Shown: positions 43,479 to 52,285, numbered from the stretch's first letter. The stretch is 64,000 nt of DNA from an uncultured Eubacteriales bacterium (GCA_949299535.1 CASGAQ010000006.1:1-64000), one strand, 5' to 3'. Program-made: numbers and translations. Notes: generated by a model from the letters alone, not told the origin.

Positions 43479-45632
43479 ATGGATATAATCTTAAAGCTCT
43501 CCGAAGAGCTTTCCATCAAAGAACATCAGATACGCGCGGCAGTAGAACTTATAGATGAGGGAAATACCATACCCTTTATTGCACGTTACAGAAAAGAAGT
43601 AACAGGTTCTCTCGACGACGAACAACTGCGTTCGCTTTACGACAGACTTACATATCTTCGCAATTTGGAAAAGAGAAAAGACGAGGTAAGAGCGGCGATA
43701 ACCGAGCAAGGAAAAATGACGGAAGAAATAGATTCTGCACTCACCTCCGCCGAAATTTTAGCGGAAGTTGAGGATATATACCGTCCTTTCAAACAAAAGC
43801 GCAAAACACGCGCTTCCGTTGCGCGCGAACGCGGTCTTACTCCGCTCGCCGAGCTTATCGCGGAACAGCGTGATGAATATTCTCCATCAATCGAAGAAGA
43901 AGCCGAAAATTATATAGATGAAGAAAAAGGCGTAAAAGACGCAAGAGCTGCCATTGCAGGCGCCCTCGATATAATCGCAGAGGACATTTCAGACAACGCA
44001 GATTACCGCAAAGAGATACGTGCTCTTACATACGAATACGGATTTTTGACTTCAAAAAAGGCAAAAGAAGAGGAATCGGTTTATGAGATGTACTATGAAT
44101 ACAGCGAAAAACTGAGTACAGTACCCTCACACCGCGTACTTGCGATAAATCGCGGCGAAAATGAAGAATTTCTGAAAGCCGGCATAGACATCTCTGCCGA
44201 TATAGTCTTGAACTATCTTTCTGCAGTCGTTATAACCAATGTCAAAAGTCCCGTTTACGGAAAAATGCTTTTTGCTGTTTCCGACAGTTACTTCAGACTT
44301 ATCGCTCCGTCCATTGAACGAGAGATACGTTCAGATCTTTTTGATAAAGCAAGCGAAGGTGCTATAAAACTGTTTTCTCAGAATCTGAAAAATCTGCTCA
44401 TGCAGGCACCGATAAAGGATAAAACTGTAATGGGACTTGACCCCGGTTACAGAACGGGCTGCAAATTGGCAGTTGTCGATAAGACAGGAAAAGTTCTCGA
44501 TACAGCCGTTATTTACCCCACAAAGCCGCAGGAAAGAAAAGAAGAAGCTGCCAAAATCGTCAAAAAACTTATCACAAAATACGGTGTCGACGTTATATCG
44601 ATAGGTAACGGAACGGCTTCAAAAGAAAGTGAGATATTTATTGCCGACGTATTGCGCGAACTCGGTGGAAATACAAAATATATAGTTACCAGCGAAGCGG
44701 GCGCGTCTGTATATTCGGCGTCTAAACTCGGCGCGGAAGAATTTCCCGATTTCGACGTAACTCAGCGAAGCGCCGTTTCCATCGCAAGACGAATACAGGA
44801 CTCTCTTGCAGAACTTGTAAAGATAGATCCGAAATCCATCGGTGTCGGACAGTATCAGCACGATATGAAAGAAGCTCGTCTTGACGAAGCACTTTCGGGC
44901 GTTGTGGAAGACTGCGTCAATTCCGTCGGCGTAGATATAAATACCGCTTCTTACTCTCTTTTGGAACATGTGGCGGGCATAAATTCGACGGCAGCTAAAA
45001 ACATTGTAAAATACCGCGAAGAAAACGGCGAGTTTACAAACCGCGCGCAAATACTCAAAGTTCCGAAAATAGGCGCTAAAGCATTTCAGCAGTGCGCCGG
45101 ATTTTTGCGAGTTTCCGGCTCTTCCGAAATTCTCGATAACACAGGCATACACCCGGAATCTTACAGCATAGCAAAAAAAATAATATCAAAATTCGGATAT
45201 ACCGAAGATGACGTCAAAAACTTCCGTTTGAAAGGTCTTGAGAAAACCGTCGAGGCTTACGGCATGGATAAAGCTGCAAGAGAACTTGAGGCGGGTGAGC
45301 CAACCGTACGTGATATCATAAAAGAACTTGAGAAACCCGGGCGAGATATCCGCGATTCCCTGCCTATGCCGGAGCTCCGCAGCGATATACTCGACATGAA
45401 CGACCTTCAGGTGGGAATGACATTAAACGGTGTCGTAAGAAATGTTATAGATTTCGGCGCTTTTGTCGATATAGGCGTTCATCAGGACGGTCTTGTACAT
45501 GTTTCCGAAATATGCGAAAAGTTTATAAAACACCCCAGCGAAGCACTTTCGGTAGGAGATCATGTACGAGTTAAAATAAAAAATATAGACAAAAACAAAG
45601 GTCGTATAGGACTTACGATGAAAGGCTTTTAA
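43479..45632 (+). CDS. tex: Tex-family RNA-binding protein
   Basis: A 717-residue transcription accessory protein. Domains in order are the helical N-terminal region (TIPFIARYRKEVTGSLDDEQLR, in part), a YqgF-like domain near 320-440 (MGLDPGYRTGCKLAVVD), helix-hairpin-helix repeats near 490-560 (SVGVDINTASYSLLEHVAGI), and a C-terminal S1 domain (about 645-715). It binds nucleic acid and is found in most Firmicutes. GGAGAAAG lies about 6 nt before the ATG. Confidence 0.94.
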   Translation: MDIILKLSEELSIKEHQIRAAVELIDEGNTIPFIARYRKEVTGSLDDEQLRSLYDRLTYLRNLEKRKDEVRAAITEQGKMTEEIDSALTSAEILAEVEDIYRPFKQKRKTRASVARERGLTPLAELIAEQRDEYSPSIEEEAENYIDEEKGVKDARAAIAGALDIIAEDISDNADYRKEIRALTYEYGFLTSKKAKEEESVYEMYYEYSEKLSTVPSHRVLAINRGENEEFLKAGIDISADIVLNYLSAVVITNVKSPVYGKMLFAVSDSYFRLIAPSIEREIRSDLFDKASEGAIKLFSQNLKNLLMQAPIKDKTVMGLDPGYRTGCKLAVVDKTGKVLDTAVIYPTKPQERKEEAAKIVKKLITKYGVDVISIGNGTASKESEIFIADVLRELGGNTKYIVTSEAGASVYSASKLGAEEFPDFDVTQRSAVSIARRIQDSLAELVKIDPKSIGVGQYQHDMKEARLDEALSGVVEDCVNSVGVDINTASYSLLEHVAGINSTAAKNIVKYREENGEFTNRAQILKVPKIGAKAFQQCAGFLRVSGSSEILDNTGIHPESYSIAKKIISKFGYTEDDVKNFRLKGLEKTVEAYGMDKAARELEAGEPTVRDIIKELEKPGRDIRDSLPMPELRSDILDMNDLQVGMTLNGVVRNVIDFGAFVDIGVHQDGLVHVSEICEKFIKHPSEALSVGDHVRVKIKNIDKNKGRIGLTMKGF

Positions 45633-45741
45633 TTTCTAATAAATTAAAAAAAATATTTTCCATGCACGAAAAAATGGATATTTTAAAATGATTTGTGCAA
45701 TTTGCCTAAATATTTTTTGCAAAAATTGGACAAATAACATC

Positions 45742-45770
45742 TTTCAAAATAAGCAGTTCTTTGTTATAAT
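45742..45770 (+). promoter_or_regulatory. Putative promoter of the sugar ABC ATPase gene
   Basis: TTTCAA (45742-45747), a 17-bp spacer and TATAAT (45765-45770). It lies in the 304-bp gap 45633-45936 and gives a leader of about 160 nt. Confidence 0.45.
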
Positions 45771-45847
45771 AATAAAGTAAAATAAATACATTGTTTTTCA
45801 TTGTTTTTTGTTTTTTCTGTTCAAGCGTTTTCAGTAAAATCTATTTT

Positions 45848-45923
45848 CGGGAACAGCTTCCCGTATATTATCCCCTCTCATCGGCGGCTGGGAGGTAAAA
45901 AAATCTTTTCTTATTGTCGCCGA
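45848..45923 (+). promoter_or_regulatory. Leader hairpins before the sugar ABC ATPase
   Basis: Hairpin 1: CGGGAA/TTCCCG around CAGC (45848-45863). Hairpin 2: TCGGCG (45881-45886) with CGCCGA (45918-45923); its loop contains GGGAGG, a Shine-Dalgarno-like sequence with no start codon after it. The real site GGAG (45928-45931) is just downstream of hairpin 2. Confidence 0.35.
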
Positions 45924-45936
45924 GAATGGAGTTTTT

Positions 45937-47109
45937 ATGGCAAGCTTATCACTCAGACACATCTACAAAAAATATCCCGGCGGTGTTACAGCCGTATCCG
46001 ACTTCTGTCTTGAAATCAAAGACACCGAATTTATCGTATTCGTAGGTCCTTCAGGTTGTGGTAAATCCACTACTCTCCGTATGATCGCAGGTCTTGAAGA
46101 AATTTCCGAAGGCGAACTTTATATCGGAGATCGTCTTGTGAACGACGTTGCCCCCAAAGACCGTGATATCGCAATGGTGTTCCAGAACTATGCTCTTTAT
46201 CCGCATATGACAGTATTCGATAACATGGCTTTCGGTCTTAAACTCCGCAAAGTACCCAAAGAAACGATTAAACGTAAAGTTGAAGAAGCTGCTCGTATCC
46301 TCGACATCTCTCACCTTCTGGACAGATATCCCAAAGCTCTTTCCGGTGGTCAGAAACAGCGTGTTGCCCTCGGTCGTGCTATCGTTCGCGAGCCTAAGGT
46401 ATTCCTCCTTGACGAACCGCTTTCCAACCTTGACGCTAAGCTCCGTGCAGCGATGAGAACTGAGATCACCAAGCTTCATAACACGCTCGGCGCTACATTC
46501 GTATATGTAACGCACGACCAGGTAGAAGCTATGACAATGGCTACACGTATCGTTGTTATGAAAGACGGTATCATTCAGCAGGTTGACACACCTCAGAATC
46601 TCTATGATACGCCTTGCAACGTATTCGTTGCCGGATTTATCGGAACACCTCAGATGAACTTCATCAACTGCAAGCTCGTTAAAGAAAATAACGGCACATA
46701 TCTTGAATTCGGTGAAATAAAGATCAAACTTCCCGAAGGTAAAGCTAACCTTCCCGAACTCAAAGATTATATCGGTAAAGAAGTTATTGCTGGAGTTCGT
46801 CCCGAAGCTATCGTCGATACTCCCGCTCAGATCACAGCTCTTAAAGATTCTGCTTTTGATGTTTATGTTGACGTAACGGAACTTATGGGTGCCGAAATCT
46901 ATCTCTACCTCGTTGCTAACAAAGTAGTTATAGATGAAGCTCAGATGAAAAAGAAAAATGTGGTTATCGACCGTTCCGGTGAAGTCAAGCTTACAGCGCG
47001 TGTATCTCCTCGCTCAACGGCTCGCGGCGGAGATACGATTCAGGTTGCTATCGATACAGAACGCGTTCATATCTTCGACAAAGACACAGAAAAGTGTATT
47101 TGTCACTAA
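45937..47109 (+). CDS. Sugar ABC transporter ATPase (UgpC/MsmK type)
   Basis: A 390-residue ATPase that energises carbohydrate uptake. Walker A is GPSGCGKSTT (about 37-46), the signature is LSGGQKQRVALGRA, Walker B is VFLLDEPLSNLDA, and the His switch follows in YVTHDQVEA. A TOBE/MalK-type regulatory domain covers about 240-390. No permease or binding-protein gene is adjacent, which fits a shared multi-sugar ATPase such as MsmK. Its codons (ATC, CTT) suggest high expression. Confidence 0.93.
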   Translation: MASLSLRHIYKKYPGGVTAVSDFCLEIKDTEFIVFVGPSGCGKSTTLRMIAGLEEISEGELYIGDRLVNDVAPKDRDIAMVFQNYALYPHMTVFDNMAFGLKLRKVPKETIKRKVEEAARILDISHLLDRYPKALSGGQKQRVALGRAIVREPKVFLLDEPLSNLDAKLRAAMRTEITKLHNTLGATFVYVTHDQVEAMTMATRIVVMKDGIIQQVDTPQNLYDTPCNVFVAGFIGTPQMNFINCKLVKENNGTYLEFGEIKIKLPEGKANLPELKDYIGKEVIAGVRPEAIVDTPAQITALKDSAFDVYVDVTELMGAEIYLYLVANKVVIDEAQMKKKNVVIDRSGEVKLTARVSPRSTARGGDTIQVAIDTERVHIFDKDTEKCICH

Positions 47110-47140
47110 TTTAATAATTGATTAAAAATATGCTTAGAAA

Positions 47141-47187
47141 ATATGCACTTCCAAAAGTTAAGAGACCTTTGAAAGTGCATATTTTTT
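47141..47187 (+). terminator. Terminator of the sugar ABC ATPase gene
   Basis: ATATGCACTT (47141-47150) pairs with AAGTGCATAT (47173-47182), with additional inner pairing, followed by a T run. It resembles the terminator at 12560-12604. Confidence 0.75.
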
Positions 47188-47227
47188 ATTTGCTCAACAT
47201 TATAAAAATAATATATCTATAAAAAAT

Positions 47228-47280
47228 CTCGCCCAAAGGAGAGGCTACGTAAGGAAGCAGCCTCTCCTTCGGCTTTATAA
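47228..47280 (-). repeat. Left boundary hairpin repeat of the redox cassette
   Basis: GGAGAGGCT pairs with AGCCTCTCC (9 bp) around a loop with CGTAAGGAAG. On the minus strand it continues TTTGGGCGAGATTTTTT, which could terminate the gene at 47322. The segments ATAAAAAATCTC and CTTCCTTACG recur in the element at 52330-52386 in opposite orientation. Confidence 0.55.
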
Positions 47281-47321
47281 TCAGTCGAAATTATGCAGAC
47301 TGTCAGAATATGCACCGCACA

Positions 47322-47858
47322 TTAAACATTTTTACCGAGGTCATAAGCCTTTTGCATAGCGGGTGTACCGATGATCTCGCCCTTTTTATAAACGCCAGTG
47401 CCGAATACAACGCCCTTTTCAACAGCGCCCTTGACACAATCTGCATATCCGCGCAAAGAAGCGAGTGTTGAGGTCATAGATGTTTTTTCTTCATCTGCGG
47501 CGGTCATGATGTAATAAAATTCCTTGTCGTGAACTTCAAGCCAACGGGCAACCGTTCTGTCGATCACGGCTTTAAGCTGTGCATCAATGGCATAAAAGTA
47601 GACGGGGGTGGCAAGCACAAGCACGTCGGCATCGATCATAGCCTGTAAGATTTCTGCCATATCGTCCTTGTGTACACACGCACCGTTATGCTCACGGCAA
47701 TAGTAGCAGGCAAGGCAATAATTTACCTTTTTGTCTGCAATATTGATTTTTGTTACCTCATGTCCCGCTTCTTTTGCGCCTTTTGCAAATTCGTCGCAAA
47801 GCAGATCAGAGTTGCCGCCCTTGCGAGGGCTACCCGAAAGAATAAGTACCTTTTTCAT
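47322..47858 (-). CDS. Iron-sulfur flavoprotein-like NAD(P)H reductase
   Basis: A 178-residue flavodoxin-fold protein of the NADPH-dependent FMN reductase group. The FMN-binding start is VLILSGSPRKGGNSD (4-18). The cysteines of CLACYYCREHNGAC (about 48-61) fit the CxxCxxCx6C-like cluster site of iron-sulfur flavoproteins. The start at 47858 has GGAG 9 nt upstream; an ATG at 47864 is only 3 nt from it. It is the last gene of the minus-strand redox run. Confidence 0.85.
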   Translation of the reverse strand: MKKVLILSGSPRKGGNSDLLCDEFAKGAKEAGHEVTKINIADKKVNYCLACYYCREHNGACVHKDDMAEILQAMIDADVLVLATPVYFYAIDAQLKAVIDRTVARWLEVHDKEFYYIMTAADEEKTSMTSTLASLRGYADCVKGAVEKGVVFGTGVYKKGEIIGTPAMQKAYDLGKNV

Positions 47859-47880
47859 TTTCATATTCTCCTTAAAGTGA

Positions 47881-48434
47881 TTATTTTTTATAGCCAAACC
47901 CAGTGAGCCGTTCGGCAACTGAGCTTTCAGCGTTTTCAACATTGTTGCCCGAATAGATAAAATAGTTATCGGTCAGCACAGTGGAGTTCGGGCAAAGGTC
48001 GGCAACGGTGGAAACGCTGCTTTCTCCAGATGAGCTGCCGTTGTGTGTAAAGACCGCAATGACCGTTTTTTCCGACAAGTCGTATTCTTCAAGGAAATAC
48101 CAAACGTGCGTGGGCATATCATACCACCGAATCGGAAAGCCGACAAAGATCACATCGTATTCTGCCATAACACTCGCTTTGATAGCGGAAGGCGAACATC
48201 ATTGTCAAGTTCATTCTCGGCACAGTCAAATTGGTGTACGCCACTTCGTGGGTAATGCTGAATGTTTCACCGCAGGTCTTGTCGGCGATCCGACGAGCGA
48301 CCTGCTGTGTGTTTCCCGACCAAGAGAAATATGCAATCAGGATATTTGCTTCTCCCGTCACAGTCTGTTCAGGTTCGCCGTCAACAGCGATATCATTACC
48401 GCAATACAGTTGTAACAAAAATGTGCTTCTTCAT
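47881..48434 (-). pseudogene. Broken flavodoxin (frameshifted)
   Basis: A flavodoxin gene with its frame lost at least twice. The ATG at 48434 has GGAG 7 nt upstream and begins MKKHIFVTTVLR, but then meets a stop. Another frame carries the FMN loop AYFSWSGNTQQVARRI and ends in unrelated residues near 48180, and a third frame carries the C-terminal half (DVIFVGFPIRWYDMP to GFGYKK) down to 47881. Sequencing error is possible, but two breaks favour true decay. An intact relative lies directly upstream. Confidence 0.75.
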
Positions 48435-48438
48435 AGCG

Positions 48439-49647
48439 TTACTCCGCAAGGCTGTTGACCCACTCCGTAACCTCGTCCTCTCCCACACCGGAAGAAAACC
48501 GTTTGCCCGTGAGCCAATTACCCTCACCCGCCATTTGGGCAAGTAATTCACCGCTTTGTCCTAGTCCCGAACTTGCGGCGGTGCAGAACGGAATAACGGT
48601 TTTACCCGTAAAATCATTCTCTTTTACGAAATTATCCACGGGCCAAGCGGCGATTCCCCACCAAATCGGGTAGCCAATATATATGATATCATACTCATCC
48701 CAATTTTCCGGTATGGTGTTTACAAGCTCGATATCACGAAGCGACACATCGTCATGCTCCAAGTTGACACGGCTGCCTGAAACCGTCCAATTCAGGTCTG
48801 CAGAAGTGTATGGATTGACGGGAACAAGTTCGAAGAGCGTCCCGCCCGTTGCATTTGCAATATATCCTGCCACACGCTCGGTATTTCCGGTTGCGGAATA
48901 ATACACGACTAAGGTTTTGCCGCTTTTTTCGGTGTCAGGAGGAGTTGTTGTTTCGCTTTCCTCACTTTCGGGAGGCGTTACAGGCTTTTCAAAGCCGAGA
49001 GATTTTACCCAATCAATGATTTCCTGCTCGGCATCCTCGATTACATTGCGTGAAATGGATTTACCGTCCTTGACCTCGGCATTTGGCTCTAAATCCTTGA
49101 TTGTTGAGATTGTTCTTGAAAATCCGCTGCCGCCGTGTGTATTGAACGGGATAATGGTCTTGCCTGAAAAATCGTAGGTATCAAAGAAAGTGTAAAGGAT
49201 CATCGGCATATCAGCCCACCAATTCGGATAGCCGACAAAAATCGTATCATACTCTGCAAAGTTTTCAATCTCACCGACAAACTTAGGGCGGACGTTGTCG
49301 TTTTGTTCGTCTTTTGCAATGTCAACAAGCTCGTCGTGATCTGTAGGATATGGTGTTTCGGGAATAATACGGAAAATGTTTGCACCGGTATTTTCCTGAA
49401 TGACATACGCCATGTACTGTGTGTTTCCGAGAATTTCGCCGTCAATTACAACTGAACTGTTATCTTCACTGTCGGGCATTGAAAAGTAAACGACAAGTGT
49501 TTTACTGTCAGGTGTTACGGGACTGTTGTCATCGGTATTCTGTTCCGGAATGCTGTCGCCCGACGTTGTGCCGGTAACAGTATTTCCGCATGCTACTAAA
49601 ATAAACAGCATGAAAACCGCCGTCAAAAGTGCAAATATTCTTTTCAT
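48439..49647 (-). CDS. Lipoprotein with two flavodoxin domains
   Basis: A 402-residue secreted lipoprotein. The signal peptide ends in the lipobox LVAC with Cys20 as the lipid anchor, followed by a Thr/Ser/Asp-rich linker. Flavodoxin domain 1 (about 50-215) has GYPNWWADMP and PFNTHGGSGFS, with a modified phosphate loop (VVYFSMPDSEDN then LGNTQ). Domain 2 (about 240-400) keeps the usual YYSATGNTERVA loop and GYPIWWG. An extracytoplasmic FMN electron carrier is likely. Its start is coupled to the aldo/keto reductase stop (GGTAATAATG). Confidence 0.88.
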   Translation of the reverse strand: MKRIFALLTAVFMLFILVACGNTVTGTTSGDSIPEQNTDDNSPVTPDSKTLVVYFSMPDSEDNSSVVIDGEILGNTQYMAYVIQENTGANIFRIIPETPYPTDHDELVDIAKDEQNDNVRPKFVGEIENFAEYDTIFVGYPNWWADMPMILYTFFDTYDFSGKTIIPFNTHGGSGFSRTISTIKDLEPNAEVKDGKSISRNVIEDAEQEIIDWVKSLGFEKPVTPPESEESETTTPPDTEKSGKTLVVYYSATGNTERVAGYIANATGGTLFELVPVNPYTSADLNWTVSGSRVNLEHDDVSLRDIELVNTIPENWDEYDIIYIGYPIWWGIAAWPVDNFVKENDFTGKTVIPFCTAASSGLGQSGELLAQMAGEGNWLTGKRFSSGVGEDEVTEWVNSLAE

Positions 49648-49649
49648 TA

Positions 49650-50537
49650 TTACCACCCCTTTTTTTCTTTGCGGTGATCGTTGTTTTTCTTACGCTGTTC
49701 CACCATTTTCACAAACCATTCTACAATGTTAGGATCATAATGCGAGAAAAAAGCGCTTGTTTTGGTATCAAGCTTTGCGATTTTCTGCATATCCCCATCT
49801 GTAAGAGCAAAATCAAATATATTGAAGTTTTCTTCCATGCGCTCAATATGTGTGGATTTCGGTATAATAACAATACCGCGCTGTAATTCCCAACGCAAAA
49901 CAACCTGTGCTGCGGTCTTGCCGTGCTTTTTAGCGATTTCCAAAAGCACCGGATTTTCAAGAAGTCCGCTTCTGCACTCGGCAAGAGGTGCCCACGCCTC
50001 GATTTGCACACCATATTTTTCCATCCACTGCCGTGCTTCAATCTGCTGATTAAACGGATGGTTTTCCACCTGATTTACCATGGGTGCAATACGGGAGAAG
50101 GAGCAAATATCCACCAGTCTGTCGGGGTAGAAGTTTGAAATGCCGATAGCACGGATTTTACCCTCGTCATATAAATCCTCCAGTGCTCTCCAAGCACCGT
50201 AATAATCGGCAAAGGGCTGATGCAGCAAAACAAGGTCAATATAATCTGTTTTCAGCTTACACATGGACTCCAAAACCGAAGCCCTTGCTTCCTCATAGCC
50301 GTAATGCTCGATCCACACCTTTGTTGTCAGAAAAATCTCATTTCGGGGAATTCCCGATTTCACTATTGCAGAGCCGACCTCTTCCTCGTTAAAATAGCTT
50401 TGAGCTGTGTCAATATGGCGGTATCCGACCTTGAACGCGTCAAGCACACAGCGTTCACATTCCTCCTTGGATACCTGATACACGCCGTAGCCCAGCTGAG
50501 GCATCTTCACGCCGTTTGAAAGTGTTACATAAATCAT
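49650..50537 (-). CDS. Aldo/keto reductase
   Basis: A 295-residue NADPH-dependent (alpha/beta)8 oxidoreductase. The catalytic tetrad is visible: Asp and Tyr in HIDTAQSYFNEEEVG, Lys in LTTKVWIEH and His in LVLLHQPFADY. The NADPH-binding IPKSTHIERMEEN motif follows. AGGA lies 6 nt before the ATG at 50537. It is the first gene of the minus-strand redox run and is divergent from the MerR regulator, whose operator lies between them. Confidence 0.93.
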   Translation of the reverse strand: MIYVTLSNGVKMPQLGYGVYQVSKEECERCVLDAFKVGYRHIDTAQSYFNEEEVGSAIVKSGIPRNEIFLTTKVWIEHYGYEEARASVLESMCKLKTDYIDLVLLHQPFADYYGAWRALEDLYDEGKIRAIGISNFYPDRLVDICSFSRIAPMVNQVENHPFNQQIEARQWMEKYGVQIEAWAPLAECRSGLLENPVLLEIAKKHGKTAAQVVLRWELQRGIVIIPKSTHIERMEENFNIFDFALTDGDMQKIAKLDTKTSAFFSHYDPNIVEWFVKMVEQRKKNNDHRKEKKGW

Positions 50538-50627
50538 GAAAAATCCTCTCTTTCTTTCAGCTTTTGTTGCTGATAAATTCACAAATTATTATTGCTTTTT
50601 ACTCGCAGTTGTGATATACTTTAGACA

Positions 50628-50679
50628 TACAACCGCTTGATACAACCGATTATATATTACGGTTGTAACTATCTGTCAA
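50628..50679 (-). promoter_or_regulatory. MerR-type promoter and operator of the redox cassette
   Basis: On the minus strand TTGACA (50674-50679) and TATAAT (50649-50654) are 19 bp apart, the long spacer typical of MerR-activated promoters. A perfect dyad TACAACCG (50641-50648) / CGGTTGTA (50660-50667) overlaps spacer and -10 box, and a third TACAACCG lies at 50628-50635. Confidence 0.75.
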
Positions 50680-50739
50680 TAGGTTTTGCAAAAATAATTA
50701 TAAATTTTTTGTCAAGATATGCAAAAGGAAGGTAAAAGC

Positions 50740-51147
50740 ATGACATATACCATGATGCAAGTCTGTCGTAAATTGAATATGACCTATCAAACGCTGAAAT
50801 TCTATTGCAACGAAGGACTTGTTCCCAATGTCAAGCGTGATGCCAATAACCGCCGCATTTTTGATGAGCGCGATCTAAAATGGCTTGAAGGGCTTTCCTG
50901 CCTGAAAAAGTGCGGCATGAGCATTGCGGAAATGCAGGAATATACCAAGCTCTGCCTTGAAGGTAAATCCTCTATCCCACGCAGAAAGGAAATGCTTTCT
51001 GAAAAGCAAGTCTGCCTGCGTGAGAGCATTAAAGAAATTGAGGCTTGCATTGACTTTATCGACTATAAGCAGAATTTTTATGATGAAGTTCTCTCAGGCG
51101 TAAGACCTTATACAAGTAATCTGCTTCGGTTGGACGATGAGGAATAA
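50740..51147 (+). CDS. MerR-family transcriptional regulator
   Basis: A 135-residue regulator. The MerR winged-helix is seen in MMQVCRKLNMTYQTLKFYCNEGLV and RRIFDERDLKWLEGLSCLKKCGMSIAEMQEY, followed by a coiled-coil dimerisation helix (about 80-120). There is no metal-site cysteine pair at the C-terminus, so the signal is probably organic or redox-related. The start at 50740 has GGAAGG 6 nt upstream. It probably controls the divergent aldo/keto reductase operon and itself. Confidence 0.9.
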   Translation: MTYTMMQVCRKLNMTYQTLKFYCNEGLVPNVKRDANNRRIFDERDLKWLEGLSCLKKCGMSIAEMQEYTKLCLEGKSSIPRRKEMLSEKQVCLRESIKEIEACIDFIDYKQNFYDEVLSGVRPYTSNLLRLDDEE

Positions 51148-51150
51148 ATA

Positions 51151-51444
51151 ATGATTTACACAGATTTTCAAAACCAAAAACTATCTATGCTCGGTTTCGG
51201 CACGATGCGTTTACCAACCAACGCCAATGGAATAATCGACGAAATACAACTTGTGTAAATGACCGATTATCAATATCGCATAGAGTGAGTTACTTTGACA
51301 CGGCATATCCATATCACGGCGGCATGTCCGAAATCGCCATTGGAAAGGCTCTTTCCAAATATCCGAGAGAGTCCTAATCCAATACCCCGAACATCAAATC
51401 AGCGACACCTATAATCCCGCCGAGATATTCGGTGTATGTACGTA
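51151..51444 (+). pseudogene. Remnant of an aldo/keto reductase
   Basis: The first third of a second aldo/keto reductase in three frames: KLSMLGFGTMRLPTN from ATG 51151, then SYFDTAYPYHGGMSEIAIG after a one-base shift near 51275, then YPEHQISDTYNPAEIFG after a further break. The remaining two thirds, with Lys and His of the active site, are missing. It starts 3 nt after the merR stop and was probably in its operon. Confidence 0.8.
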
Positions 51445-51502
51445 ACCATTGCCGACCGTGTCCCAAGAATGATATATACAATATAAAAAAGGAGATATAT
51501 GC

Positions 51503-52066
51503 ATGAAAAAGAACATTAAAACAAAATCCGCAATTTTCCCGATGCCCGTGTTGATGATTGCTACATACAACGACGACGGCTCGGTTAATGTCATGAATGC
51601 TGCATGGGGCATGATGATCGAAATGGATACCATTGCACTAAACCTCACCGAAACACACAAGACCGTGCAGAATATCAAGAAACGCTGTGCTTTTACCGTC
51701 AGCATTGCCGATGCAGCCCATGTTGTAGAAGCCGATTATTTCGGTGTTGAGTCCGGCAAGAATGTGGCGGATAAGCTCGCAAAGGCAGGCATGACCGCCA
51801 CAAAGTCCGAGAATGTCGATGCACCGATTATCAATGATTTCCCAATTTGCATGGAGTGTGAGTTTGTCGAATTTCAAAGCAATGACTATGGCGCAGGCGT
51901 GATCGGTAAAATCGTCAATGTGTGTGCCGAAGAAAGCGTTTTGACCGAGGATAAAGTTGACATCGCAAAACTCGGTGCGATTGCCTATGATCCATTTACG
52001 CATGGCTATTATACGGTTGGCGAGCGTGTCGGTAATGCGTTCAGCGACGGAAAGAAATTAAAATAA
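51503..52066 (+). CDS. Flavin reductase-like protein
   Basis: A 187-residue flavin-binding protein of the flavin reductase-like (FMN-binding split barrel) group. Typical features are AIFPMPVLMIATYNDDGSVNVMNAAWG near 10-36 (partner and flavin contact), LNLTETHKTVQNI and the long loop GVESGKNVADKL. It supplies reduced flavin or reduces a flavin-bound substrate. AAGGAG lies 9 nt before the ATG. Its Ile codons are ATT/ATC, unlike neighbouring chromosomal genes. Confidence 0.85.
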   Translation: MKKNIKTKSAIFPMPVLMIATYNDDGSVNVMNAAWGMMIEMDTIALNLTETHKTVQNIKKRCAFTVSIADAAHVVEADYFGVESGKNVADKLAKAGMTATKSENVDAPIINDFPICMECEFVEFQSNDYGAGVIGKIVNVCAEESVLTEDKVDIAKLGAIAYDPFTHGYYTVGERVGNAFSDGKKLK

Positions 52067-52150
52067 CAGAGATATGATGAACAGGCCGTGCATCATTTGC
52101 CATAGGGTAATATCCATATAGAACCGAAGGCTACAAACGAGAAAATATGA

Positions 52151-52285
52151 TATAATAACCGCCCATTAGGAAAGACTCCCCCACATTATGAGTATTTCCC
52201 GATGGGCATATTCTTACTTTCACCCGAGGAAATGAAAAAAGCATTCCAAAAGCGTTTAGAGCAAATCAAAAGCAAAACGGCATAA
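52151..52285 (+). pseudogene. Orphan C-terminal fragment
   Basis: An open stretch of 44 codons after a TGA, without start codon or ribosome binding site. Its peptide contains RPLGKTPPHYEYFPMGIF and EEMKKAFQKRLEQIKSK and looks like a genuine protein end. It probably remains from a gene lost when the cassette was rearranged; I cannot identify it. The other parts of 52067-52388 hold a short hairpin (52277-52302) and the repeat listed next. Confidence 0.35.
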
